Below are positions 1 to 12,100 of a stretch of 64,000 bases of DNA, piece after piece. The notes under the pieces were generated by a model. That model had not been told where the DNA came from. It searched no databases and saw nothing but the letters and a program-made list of their open reading frames with translations. Origin of the DNA: Emydura subglobosa (Eukaryota; Chordata; Testudines; Chelidae); assembly GCA_007922225.1 (NCBI GenBank), contig ML679970.1, positions 21,202,654 to 21,266,653 of the forward strand, given 5' to 3'. Within the stretch, counting starts at the first letter, position 1. Each line of letters starts with the position of its first letter. Both the position numbers and the translations under genes were made by a program.

Positions 1-84
1 GGGGCTGACCCGCCCTGCCCACGACCCAGCCCCCCAACGACCACAGGTCCTTGGCTGCGAAAGGTTAGCCCGGAGCGAACCTAC

Positions 85-120
85 CTTCTGCCCTCCCAGC
101 CCAGGGGGTCCACGATCGCC
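85..120 (-). CDS. COL7A1: COL7A1 collagen exon 14 (36 bp), last exon in window
   Basis: [12 protein letters not shown], four triplets, following on from human GDRGFPGPLG. Acceptor GGCAG, donor GTAGGT at 84-83. Bases 1-82 are the next intron, and the gene continues beyond the left edge. Confidence 0.93.
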
Positions 121-3100
121 CTGCCGAGGAAACGGAAACGAGAAAGGGCATTTTACCTCAGATATCTCTGCCCCAGCTCCCCATCAGCCGATGGGCGCCC
201 TCTTTAGAGAGCCTGTCGAAACAGACTGGAGCAGAGCATCCACCAGCTAGAGAGTCCCCTGATTCCATGCTACGCTGGCCACAGCGCTGAGCACGGTCCT
301 GCCCATCCCCCGGGGCCCAGCAATCCACATCCAGCTGGCCCGCGTCTCTGGCGCACCTGCAGACCGCAAGCCAGCCTGGCACTGGGGAGACAGCTGGCAG
401 CCAGGGATGGTCGTGGGGAAATCCCAACCTGGGTTTCTCGCCCCACCTGAGGACAAGCTGCTGTCCCCTGTTCAGGCTCTGGTTTTCTCCATCACTTCTG
501 GGGCAGAGCTTTGGCTTGTTGCAGCAGTAATGGGCCGAGGGCAGGCGAGTCCCAGGTGGATGTTAACTGCAGACCCCAGAAGCCAACTCCCTGTGCAAAG
601 GATCTCCTCTGGATCAGTCGGGATGTCGTGGCTCAACAACACTGTCTTAATGGCACCGGTGAACCACAGCCCGATGCCCCCGGTCCTCACAGCGTATCCC
701 TGTGCTCCAGCAAGCTCTCACCTTCTCCCCTGCCTCTCCGAGCTCTCCCGGCTGCCCGCGGTCTCCCTGTCACAAGAGGGACAATTGCGTCAGTGTTGGA
801 GGGCACGGGGACCACGCCCGGGGATGGGACCCAGCTGGGAGGAGCCCCTGGGGCAGCAGAGGAGGCCTTTAGCCCATTTCATCCTGGAGAGCGTTTCCAA
901 GAGGCAGGATCCATTGGGTGAGCAGCCAGCAGATGCCTGCAGGGAGTGAGGGCCGCGGCAACTCCCCCGCTGCATGGCCCTGCCTTTGCTACCCAGCACA
1001 GGAAGACAGAAGAGGTCCATGGCCTCAGCAGCTCTTTGGAGGCTGCAGTGCTCCATCTTAGGAGTGTCCCTTGGCCACCTGCCACATCGCAGGCAGAGGG
1101 TTTATGGCCAGGAGCCCACACACCAAAGAGCAGGGCATGGCAGAGGTGCCCCCTCACATCCAGCTTCCCCAGAGAGAGAGGCCGGTGAGGAAAGGCTCAC
1201 ACAGTCGGCCTGCCTATCTCCCTGTCTAATAACAACTCACACTCAGTGCCCTTCTGCTTGGATCTCAGAGCATGTTATCCCCACAGCCCCAGGGGCACAG
1301 ACAGCCTCCCGCCCTTACAGATGGGGAACCAGTGCAGAGGGGAGGAGAAGGGGCTGGCCCAAGGTCGTAGACCCCAGGGAATGGCAGAACTGGGCACACA
1401 ATCCACAAAATCCTGCCTCCCAGTCTCCACCTGAAACAGCCCACCGGCAGGGAGGTCTCCCGAGACCCACCTTGCTTCCTGATTCACCTGGAGGTCCTCG
1501 CGGGCCCTAGGAAAGCAAAGCAAGAATGTTCCATCTCTCCGCCAGCGAGTCCTCAGCAAAAGTCTGCTGAGATTTCGTCTCAGGGAAGCCTGGGCCTCAT
1601 CTCCCTGACTGAACTGAGTGAGGTGTGAGCAGGGTTGTCCAGGGGGCATCCCAGTGGGCCCGTGGCTGTGAGGAGGATGGAATCCAGGAGCCCCCGACTC
1701 CTGCAGTCCCGGTCCCCAATCTCCTCTACAAGCCTGTGCACACAGGGCTATTTCTTGCCTCTGCTCAGGCCCCATTTCCCGTGGTCTGAGCCTGGGTGTG
1801 AGCAGCTCCCCATGGCTGCCCCAGCTGGCAGGCTGCTTTACCGGAGCTGAGAATGGGGAGGCTCCCAGCTGAGCTGGTTTTAGGACTGACCTTTGACTGC
1901 CCCAAGAGCAGCCAGCCAAGTACATGAACTCCTACCCTCCAGGGGCAGGGCTTGCCAAGGGGCCATCCAGTTGGAGAGAGGCAGGGCTGGCCCATTGTGT
2001 CTCATGCAGTCCCTGATCCGTGGCTCTCCCTGCCCTGCTTTGGGCATGGACTCAGGGGTCTACTAGGCCTTTCCCAGCTTTGACCACAGAGCCCTACAGC
2101 TGTTCCCCGCTCAGAGGGCCTGCTGTTCGAGGCTGCACAGGCCTGCAGGGTGCTCCATGCCAGCTGGGGACGTTCTTACCTCCTCTTAGGGGACTCACCC
2201 GATCTCCTGGGTCCCCTGGGCGACCAGGTGGCCCTGGAAAACCTTCTTCTCCATCACCCTGGGGACAAAGAGCAAAGTAAGTGCCCAGAAGAGACCAAGG
2301 CATTATCTCAGGAGAACTCAAGGGAGAGGAGCTAGTGAGGATGGCTCTTTGAGCCTTCGCTGCCCAAATGCCCCTGCTCCTCCAGGTTTGCAGGGAAGGC
2401 TCCAAGGGGAACAAGGCCACGATGAGCCACAGCACAGGCCTCCTACCATGTGTGCATTGCCCTGGCTCATGGCATCAGGTGCCTCTGTGCAGAAGGGAGA
2501 CCAGAGCACGATCCCACAGTGGATGTGGGGGGAGGGCACAGATCCTACACCAGTGATTCTCAACCTTTCCAGATTACTGCACCCCTTTCAGGGGTCTGAT
2601 TTGTCTTGCATACCCGTTTCACCTCACTTAAAAATTACTTGCTTCCAAAAATCAGACATAAAAAGACACGGAAGCAGTACAGCACACTATTCCTGACACA
2701 TGGCTTACTTTCTCATTTTGTCTGTAAGAATGTTTAGTTTGTACTGACTTCGCTGGTGCTTTTTATGTAGCCTGTTGTAAAACTAGGCCAATATCTAGAT
2801 GAATTGGAAGACCTCTGCGTACCCCCATGCGTACGAGTACCCCTGGTTGAGAACCACTGCCCTACACTAACACAGCCTGGGCTCTCCTGCGGGCCCTGCC
2901 TCTCCCCTCAGCCCCTGCTCTTACCTTGTCTCCTTTCTGTCCTGGGGGTCCGGCCGGTCCCCGGGGCCCAGGGGAACCGGGATCACCAGGCAAGCCCTGA
3001 GGAACGAGAGAGAAGGAAATAGCTCAGACCAGCCCTGAGCGACAGACACAGCGTTCATGGGTGACCCACCTCAGCGCAAGGTTAACACTTCCCACATCTA

Positions 3101-6100
3101 GCAAGGGGGAATTCCCTTTCCATGGAGCCTTATTCTGCCCCATCCCTAACTCAGACCCCCCACCCCATCTGTGGTCCCAGTCCTCCTCACCCCACATGCC
3201 CTCACCCCACCCGCCATGCTCCTCAACCACCAGGCCTACCCATGAGCCTCCAGCCCCGCACCCACGGGCCTGGCATGGCAGGGGTAGGTACTCACCGGGG
3301 TGCCTGGCTCTCCTCTGGGAGGTACCCCGTCAATCAGCCCAGGGAGGCCCTAGAGAGACAGTCACAGGGAGCTTGGATGTCACACCCCACTTCTCCCACC
3401 GCTCTCACCTGTGCACGGAGCGCCCGGTTCCGGACGACCCCACAAGCTGGCTATGCACCCAAACACATCCCACCCACCCAGGGGAGTGTGTCTGGGCTCA
3501 GCCCTGTGGATGGGGCGAACTGTCTGCAGCTGCCACAGGCCAGCTCTACGCCGCATACCCCACACGCTGGCGTAAAGCGGCAGGTGCTGCTGAGCGACAT
3601 GGCCTGTCAGCGCTGCACGCCCCAGTGCCAGGGCCTCTCCCAGACCAGAAAACAGCAAGAGGGGAAGAGCCAGGAAAGGAAGAAGGTCACTTACTCGCTC
3701 ACCTCGCTCGCCTTTTGCCCCCTACGAGAGGAAACACACCTGGTTAAAGGGAGGGCTCCCTGCACCTGGCCTCCTAGCACCCCTGCTGCCCCAACCCCCA
3801 AGGGCAGCACTGGGCACACAATGCTCGGTGCACACCCAGCCCAGGGCACCTGGCAGGGAAACCACAGGCAAAGATACAGCTCAGCACGATGCCCACCCGC
3901 CAGGAGCAGCCTCAGAGTAGCCGGCTCATGTGCACACACCTGGCTGGGGCCACGGCGGGGCCCTGTGTGCGTGGGTGAGAGATACATGGGGACGCACAGT
4001 GTGCACAGATGGGGGGGATGCACAGGGGGGCCACAGGGGCTAATTTCCATTGCAGGGGCTGATCTATGTTGCCACCCCTGCAATACTCCCATTGTAGCTG
4101 GGGAGGGCGCTAGATGGAGCAGCCTGGGGAGAGGGAATGCCTCCTCCGGAGGCTGGGGCTGGAGCAGAGCTGGGTGGGGAAAAGATGGCTGGGCAGAGCC
4201 ACATCCTTTAGGGGAGCAGGGGGATGTTTCCTCTCTGGGACAGGACCTGGAGTGGCAGGCAGGGAGGGAAGCAAGGAGCCCGGCAGGTGGCTGCTCTGGG
4301 TGCCCGGGGCAGGGGTGCGGGGATTCCATGCCACCGCAGATGCCCTCACCGTGCCACTTCCTCAGCCTGCCGTGTGCCTCCGAAGCCAAGATGAGGGCCT
4401 GCCCTGATACCCTCCTCCAGGCTGCCCTGCTGCTGCCAGAGCCCCCAGGTGCTGTCTATGGTTCCTCTGCAGCCCAGGCTCCTCAGTACACACTCCTAGC
4501 CGCAAACCTCAGCCCCACCAGGCAAGGCGAGCTTCCCAGAGGCCAGGCACAGGAGGGCCATGGCTGTGTGGAAGGTGCTGGGGCAGGCTGCTGTGTGCAC
4601 TGGGAGTACCTGGATGGGGAGGGAGAGCATGGTAGGGCCTGCACGCATGGATGGAGGGGTGCATGGGGGCTGCAGGCAGGTGCATGAGGTCATGTAGCAG
4701 TGTTGATGTTGTTTGTATGCATGCACAGGGCAGGGGGCACTATGCACCTGTCAATCTAGCTGCCCTGGGCAGGGTCCCTGAACAACTCCACCCAAGCCGG
4801 AATGGGAACGTACCTTGACAAACGGTCCTGATGGCCCTGGAGGTCCAATGGGCCCAGGAGGTCCTGGATCACCAAGTGCTCCTCTAGGTCCAGGGTTTCC
4901 AATGGGCCCAGGGCTTCCCTAGGGAACCAAAATGGCTCCATCAGTGCTCTGTGTTGGGCAGCAAGGGCACCATGGACTGGGGACCCTGGATTCCAGGATG
5001 AGCCCCTGCATCCAGTCATGCAGGCCCATATATTGCCCATACTGCCCAGCATGCCTGCACACAGGCTCCACTGTAGCCTGGCACATTTAGCCCTATTCGC
5101 AGGGCCCCCCAGTCACTGTGGAACCGGGTTGTGCTGGCAGCCCCAGAGTTGGTGGGCCAGCCGCAAGGAGTCCAAGAACCTCAGTGTGAGGCCTAGAGGG
5201 TGGAGGACCCTGGCCAGGGCTGCTAAGAGGGTGGATCCCTGCTCATCTGGCACTGGACAAGTCTCTGAGTCCTTCAAACCTCCAGCCCAAGGGTGGGGGA
5301 CAGCACTGAGGAGGCCTGAGAAGGCGGGGTCCCTAGGATGAAAGCTGAACACGGATCTACTCACAGCAGGAGTGCCCTGGGGGCAGCCATCCTTGTGCAA
5401 CCGGAGATTCATCTGAATGCTCTTAGCCAGTGAATGGATCCCAGAGACTCACGCCACATGGGGCAGAGAGATGCAAAGCCCCCCCTGCAGTCCCACAGTG
5501 GGTGCCAGCCAGAGCCCTGGGATACAGGACTTCTCCTTTCATTCCCGAACCCCGATGACTGCAGAGTCCAAACCTGCGTTCCACTACGTACCGGACTCCC
5601 AGGCTCCCCTTTCCGGCCGGGCAGCCCCCCTCCTCCGTTCACAATCACCCCTGGCTCTCCCTAAACAAAAGAGAAGGCCAAAACTCAGCGCGCCAGCCCA
5701 GCCCCGTATACAAGTGCCTCGGTTTCTCTGGGAGAGGACAGGGCAACTGTCACAGCAACATTGCCCCAGAGTTCAGGACAGGCAGTGAAGAAGGAATCTG
5801 GGAAGGCTGTGCAGAGTCACCGGAGCTGGACTCTGACCAGCACATGGGGGTGAATGCCGGACTCTCGAGCAATGAGCCAGGGGACCGTTAATGATCACAA
5901 GTGGCCAGGGACTCAGTTTTATGCCATATCGAGCAGCACAGCCCCCTAGCACCAGGAGGGGGCGCTGAGATCAAAGGAGAGCAATCCCTATTGAGTTGGG
6001 CACAGCACTCCCTAGAGCCAATGGAGTCTCCGCTCCAGGTGCTGAACTGTTCCCACCCTGCTTCGCTTGGGACCGCTGCTGTGATCCCGGGATGAAGGGT

Positions 6101-9100
6101 GTGTAATTTACAGGGAGGTGTCTAACTGGTTCGAAGGTGGAGGGCCTCCCTCTTGCCAACGCCAGCACCTGGCAGGGCTGAAGGACACAGTGCATGGAGG
6201 GATCAAGGGTTGCATAAGGTGAGGGGGGCTGTGACCCCCACACGCTTTCCATGCAGAGCTCGCTCTCTCTTTCCGACACAGCCTTTGGGATTGCCCTGCT
6301 TAGGGGGGAATCCAAGATGGTGGCTGCTTTAGGCAGCTCTGGGCGGGATGCCCTGCCACCTACCGGCTCGCCTTTCTCTCCCCGCAGCCCAGGAGGCCCC
6401 ACTGGGCCTTGCTCCCCCTGGAAGGCAAAGGCAACAGTGAGTAGGGGAGCTCCAGAGCAAGGAGCAAGGCTGAGAGGAAAGCAGGAGCTCTACGTACCGG
6501 AGCCCCTCGGAGGCCAGGAATGCCTTGTCTGCCCTGAAAAAAATCCAACAACAAGATGAAGCCAAGTAACAGCTCCGTGCTGCAGGGGGATGCAAATCAC
6601 CCAGGGGGTCAAAGAACAAGAGTAAATATGGCCGAAGAGGGGGAGTTACTTACAGCCTGGCCGGGAGAGCCAGCGTTGCCAGGGCGACCAGGGATCCCAT
6701 CCGCCCCTGGGAATCCCTGTGAAAGGAGAGGGGAATAAACCAGCAGGCCCTAGCTCCGCTCTGGCCACAGCCCCCACCATTCCCAGCCAGGTTCACACCA
6801 CAGAGGTGCAAACCCGTTTATGTGCAAAGACACCCCAGAGTGCTGAGCCATGCAGGGGCTTGGCTTGGCTTAGGGGCCCTCTTAGCTGGGTTTTGGCCGA
6901 AGCTCTCAGCGCAAAGCCGCCTCTGGACTTGCTTTTCGTTCCCCAAGGGATTCCATGGGGCCAGGATCCTGCCCGGTACACTGCCCAGCCAAGGGGCCTG
7001 GTGCTGAGTGCCTGGTACTCAGCACCATCGATGGGCCTAGTGTCTGGTATCCACTGCTGTCCGTGCCTCAGTGCCCAGCTCTGCCAATGAGCTACAAGGG
7101 CATGTGTGCCACGAACAGGGACAGCCAGGTGCTCCAGAGTGGACAGAGGCACATGGGGCTGGGGGATGCACCCAGAGGGACCCTCAGGACACCTGCTCTG
7201 AAGGAAATCAGAGTTGAACAAAGCAGCCATCCAGCACGCCCAGTGCCCTGGCCCTTGCCCCACACTGCATGACCCCAGTGCAGGGCGTGGAGTGTACTCG
7301 CTCACCCTGTCCCCCTTCTCGCCTGGCCGCTCGATGATCTGCCCTGGGGCACCCCGTGGCCCCGTTGCTCCTGGGGCCCCCGGGAGCCCATTGCGCCCCT
7401 AGACAGAAGAGAGGAGAGAAGACAGCTATGGAGAAATGATACGGGGTTGTTATGTGGGGATGCGCCCCCTGTGGTTAGGACAGGCTGGGCACCCTGGGGA
7501 CCCCTCTGTGCCCATCACCCCGCCCCTGGGACCCACACTCGGAGGGAGGAGGAGGGGGGTGTTACCGGATCTCCGGCGGGACCAGGCTGCCCCATACGTC
7601 CTTTCTGCCCCTGCACAGAGAGACAAAGACAGGAATGAATGGCCGTGCCTGCTCCCAGGATGGCGGGAATGCAGCTGATTAGCAGTCAGTCAGAGCTGCC
7701 AAGTCCATCAGCTGAGCCACTAAAGCAAAGCGGCCTCGCAGCCCCTGGCGGGGAGCAGGGCCCTCGCCCGCCCCGCAGCCCAGCCCCCCCCCCGCCGCAA
7801 CCCCCGTAATACTCACAATCTGGCCAGGCTCCCCCTTCTCACCCTGCAGCAAAACAGCAAAGAGTCCAGTCAGGGGGCAGCGCAGCCCTTGGCATCTCTG
7901 CCTCCTCCCGCAGCCCCGCCATTCCCCAGGGCAGCAGAGGCAGCGATGGGGCGAGTCAGTGCTGAGCGGGCAGGGAAAGGCCGTCACCCAACCCGCCTCT
8001 CCCCACGTTCCTGGGCAGGGGCCTTGCGCACTCACCCCCACGGCCCAGGAATCTGGGCTGGAAGCAGCCCACTCCCTCTGCAGTTACACCTCGACTCCCC
8101 ACTCTAGTGGACCCTCAAGTCCTCCTTGCTACCCCCCGCCAAGGGCTCTCCCCCCACCGCCCAAACAGCCCAGCTCTTCTATGCTGCCATCCCTCCCCCT
8201 GCCCACCAAGCCAGTCCCAGCTGCTCCCTGCACTGATCCAGGTGCAGGCTCTTCTCCCACTCCAGCCCATCCCCCCAGCTCTGGGGGTCCAGCTATCTGC
8301 AGTCACTCTCCGGCAGCCCCTCCTGCGCCGGCTCTCATGGAAGGAATCTGCCGAGGTGCTGGCTGGCGTGGGACTCACCTTGGGACACTGCACCCTGCAG
8401 GGCTCCAGCTGAGGGGGAAATGTTCCACATTAGAGAGTCCCTGGGCAGCCAAGTCAGCTGAGCCCCAAGCCGACCCCCCTGGGGCAGGGAGCAACACCCC
8501 CCACCTGCAGCGGGACATTATACACGTGGGTCAGAGAGATGCTGCATGTGCAGGGGGAGGGGAGAGCTGCCCCCAGCCCACAGCTTCAGGTCCCTGCAGC
8601 TCCCTATCCCCCACCCCACAGCAGCTCCCACTTGGATAGCTCCCGGGCCTGCAGTTGGGGGCAGTGCCAGGCGATCAGGGAGCCGGTGGACAGAATCCCC
8701 TTACCCTGTCCGGGACGCTGCAGAGGGCGCTGGCGAGCCTGCCCTCCAGCTCAGCCAGGCCAGTGCGCAAGTCCTGGGCGTAGAAAACAAGGTGCGGGTC
8801 TTCACTGGTGACAATGCGGCGCAGCTGCTCACGATCCGCCCCATCCATGCCCACCGCCAGCACCTGGATCCCTGCACAAAGCAGACAGGAGACTCAGGGG
8901 GCAGCCTGGCACTAACCACCTCCGGGACCCAGTGCCCAGTGTGTGAAGGGAAAGGGGCTAGAATCTCTGGCACCCTGGTGATCTGCACTGAGCAGGGGCT
9001 TTGACCAGCCCAGCAGTAGAGGAGAAGGAGAGAGGAGAGGGTGCCCCACAATCCCCTCCCCCTATGTGTCCCTGCCTTCCCATCATCGTCCATCCCTTCC

Positions 9101-12100
9101 CTACCAGCCTGGCCTCTCCCTCCTTCCACATTAGTGCCCACACCTCCTCCTGGCCCCCTGCTATTGCCTGATGTGACAAAGTGGGGATATTTAGTAATAT
9201 TTTTACAAGTCCTGTTCGTGCCTCAGTTTCCCCCATATGCTACGTTGTTACTGGTGGTGGAAAAGGACTGTTTGCTCTCAGTGCAGGCCAAGACAGAGGT
9301 GGGAATGGTGCCTACCGGCTGTCTGGGCCTTAGGCCCCATATCAATGAGGCATCTGAGAAGACAATGGCAAGTCCAATTGCCCAGGCACTTAGCAACCAA
9401 TGACCAGAGAGATGGATTTCCCCGCCTCTCTTCAGGGAGGCTAACCAGCATTCCCCCAGCTTGAGGAGAAAAGGACTGGGAAGGAGCGTGGGAGGGATAA
9501 GAGCTAGCTGCTGGAAAGAGTCAGGGCTCTCACCTGGAGCCTGTTGGAGACGGTCAGACGAAGGGAGACAGCCAGAAAGCTCGAAGGAAGGGGGTTCATC
9601 ACAGCTTGGCTGGGCTCTGGGCTAACCAGAACGGACTATGCTTTAACTGTCATTTCTCTAGGTTGCCCTAAGGCCGTCCTATGCCGTGTTCCAGTTCACA
9701 ACAAACCCTACTCCTTTGACAATGCGCGGTGCCACTGCAAAATGCTCGGCGAGGTGCATTAAGCCCCAAAGAGTGGACAAGTCTCCATCCGGGGTCTGTC
9801 TCAGCCGGGCTCCCTGAACAGAGCTGCCGGTGTGAAGCAGGAACGCTGTGGTCCAGTCAAAGGAGGTGGTGGAGCCGATGGCTTACCATGGAGAAGAAGC
9901 GAGACCACTGGGGGGACTGGCACACAGAAGGGCTCCCTCCTAGAGACTGTTCCAAAGCTAGAGCCATAGCACCGCTCCTGTGGAGCTGTGACACCCATCC
10001 CACCCTCTCTCTGCCTGGCTCAAACGCTTCGTCCCAGCTCCAGGGACCCAGCTCTCACCTGCCGCCTTGATCTCCCTGGCCGGCCCAATGACATCGTCCC
10101 CTGAGGGGCTGTCTGCCAGCACCACCAGCACCCCTGGCACACCAGGCCGGCGCCCTGCACTGGGGCTCAGCATGTAGGTCCTGGCAAAGTTGATGGCAGC
10201 TCCTGCAGAAAGAAAGGGTACTACTACCTAGCAGGTTTGATGTCACCTCCATCACACCTCCCATTGAGCCCCACGACCTCTGTCTCCCTCCCATCCCTAC
10301 TTCCTTCCCCATCTGCACTCCCCACCACCCAAGGTGGTCTCCAGCCTGCTGGGAAGGCGTTTTGGGGGTGCAGAGTCCCACCCATCACTGCACAGGACTC
10401 TCGGAGTGCAGGGCCATCTCCCTTCCCCCACGCAGCGTTCTGTCCTCATCCCTTGGCGCCCATTCACCTGCCCAGGTACCTCCCTACAGCGGGAGTCATG
10501 GCTTCTCTAAGGAGCACGCCATCCAAAGCTGGCACCACCCCCACCCCACAGCAGGCACACTCTGGGGGAGCCCAGGCTGCAGGCCCAGTGCCCCTTACCC
10601 AGGGCGTTGCCGCTGGGCTCCTCGTAGCGCATGGTGCGGATCTGCTCCAGGACGGTGCCCAGGTCACTGGAGCGATTCAGCAGGATCCACGGAAGGCTGC
10701 GGTAGCTGTAGATCACCAGGCCCACCTGGGAAAGAAGGCAAGAGGTCAGCCAGGCCACTGGGATCAGAGCCATGATGCAAGGAGTATTTGTGCGGGGCGC
10801 ACGTCTCCCCCCCATCAGCGGGGAGACTCAGAACCCAGCCCCCAGTACCTGGGTGGCGTCAGGGCCCAGCTGGCCCAGCGTGGACACGGTGTTGGAGAGC
10901 AGGGTGCGGATGGCCTCGGCACTGTAAGCGCTGTCCCGGGTCCCATGCACCAGGAAGACGATGTCTCTGCGAGCGTCCCTGCAAACTGCACAGGAGAAGG
11001 CTTTGAGTGAGCCCCCGAGAGGTGGTGGGACAGGAAGCAAAGCCCAACTCAGCTCCTCGGGGCGGGCCTGACGGAAGAGCTGCTCCCAGCACCTCTGCTC
11101 TGGAGGGGACTGTTTGCCTGTGCACAGACTCCCGCCCGCTGTCCCTGATCCTCAGCTATGGTACCCTTTCTTTCTGCAGGAGCCTCCACAGCCACCAAAC
11201 AGACCCAGGCTGGGCAGCGGCAGACGCGTTTCCCTGCACCCTGCCCTGTCAGGCTCCAGGTCAGGCCTCACTGCTCTGCTGAGCCCCAAACCGCCAGGTG
11301 CCCCAAGTGGCAGGGCCCCACAGCCCAGTCTCCACCCGCTCCCCCATCCAACCTGGGGCTGGATTGGCCTGGGAGCCAGCCATGCTGTCCCCTACCTGCG
11401 TGGCTGGTGAGAGAGGACTCCGCGCCCCGGACGCTCCCGAACAACGGCTGGATGGTGAAGATGTAGCTGTGCCCCAGCCGCAGCCCCGACACCTGGTGGG
11501 AAGTCGCTGATCCGGGCAGCGTCCTCTGCATCTCACCTCCCTCTGACCCAAACAGGGACAAGGGGCGTCAGCACAGACAGGGTCCGAGGGAAACGGCACA
11601 AATGCGGGCCCCGCTGCTCATCCCCTCCTGCAGGAGCGCCATTGCCCTCCACTGGCTCCCTTCACCTCTGTGCCTAGCTCTGTCTCCCTTTGAAGGGGTA
11701 TTTGAACGGGGAATGGTCAAGGATCCCACAGCAACGGAGACAGAGAGCCCCTCTTTCCAGAGCCCCAGGCTGGGCTCAGCCCTGAGCGGCACCCCGGGCA
11801 GGTCTCCAGTCCCAGGAGTGTCCTGGGACCTTCTGAGCAGGCTGCCAGCTGGGGGAGTTGTGCTCTTGCCCACTAAGGTGGGAGTTGAGCCCCACCTCAA
11901 TTCAGTGAGCTGGCCCCGAGTCTAGACTCCACGGGCTTTGCACACCCTTAGCCAGGACTTTGTGGAGCTGGCTCTGGGCGAGCAAGGGGGTCCCAGGGCT
12001 GGGCTTTGCTGCAGCCCAGCATAGAAGGGGGGGTTGCGAACTCAGGCAGCCATGGGGCACGGCTCCAAGCAGGCTCTAGGGATCCCTGCTGCAGGCCCAG

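Noticed and set aside
3695..3721. Alternative donor GTGAGC inside collagen exon 9
   Set aside because: It would leave a 19-base exon and break both frame and the Gly-X-Y pattern.
3122..4687. 521-codon open frame on the plus strand
   Set aside because: It lies antisense to COL7A1 exons and introns, has no recognisable domain, and is explained by the GC-rich composition.
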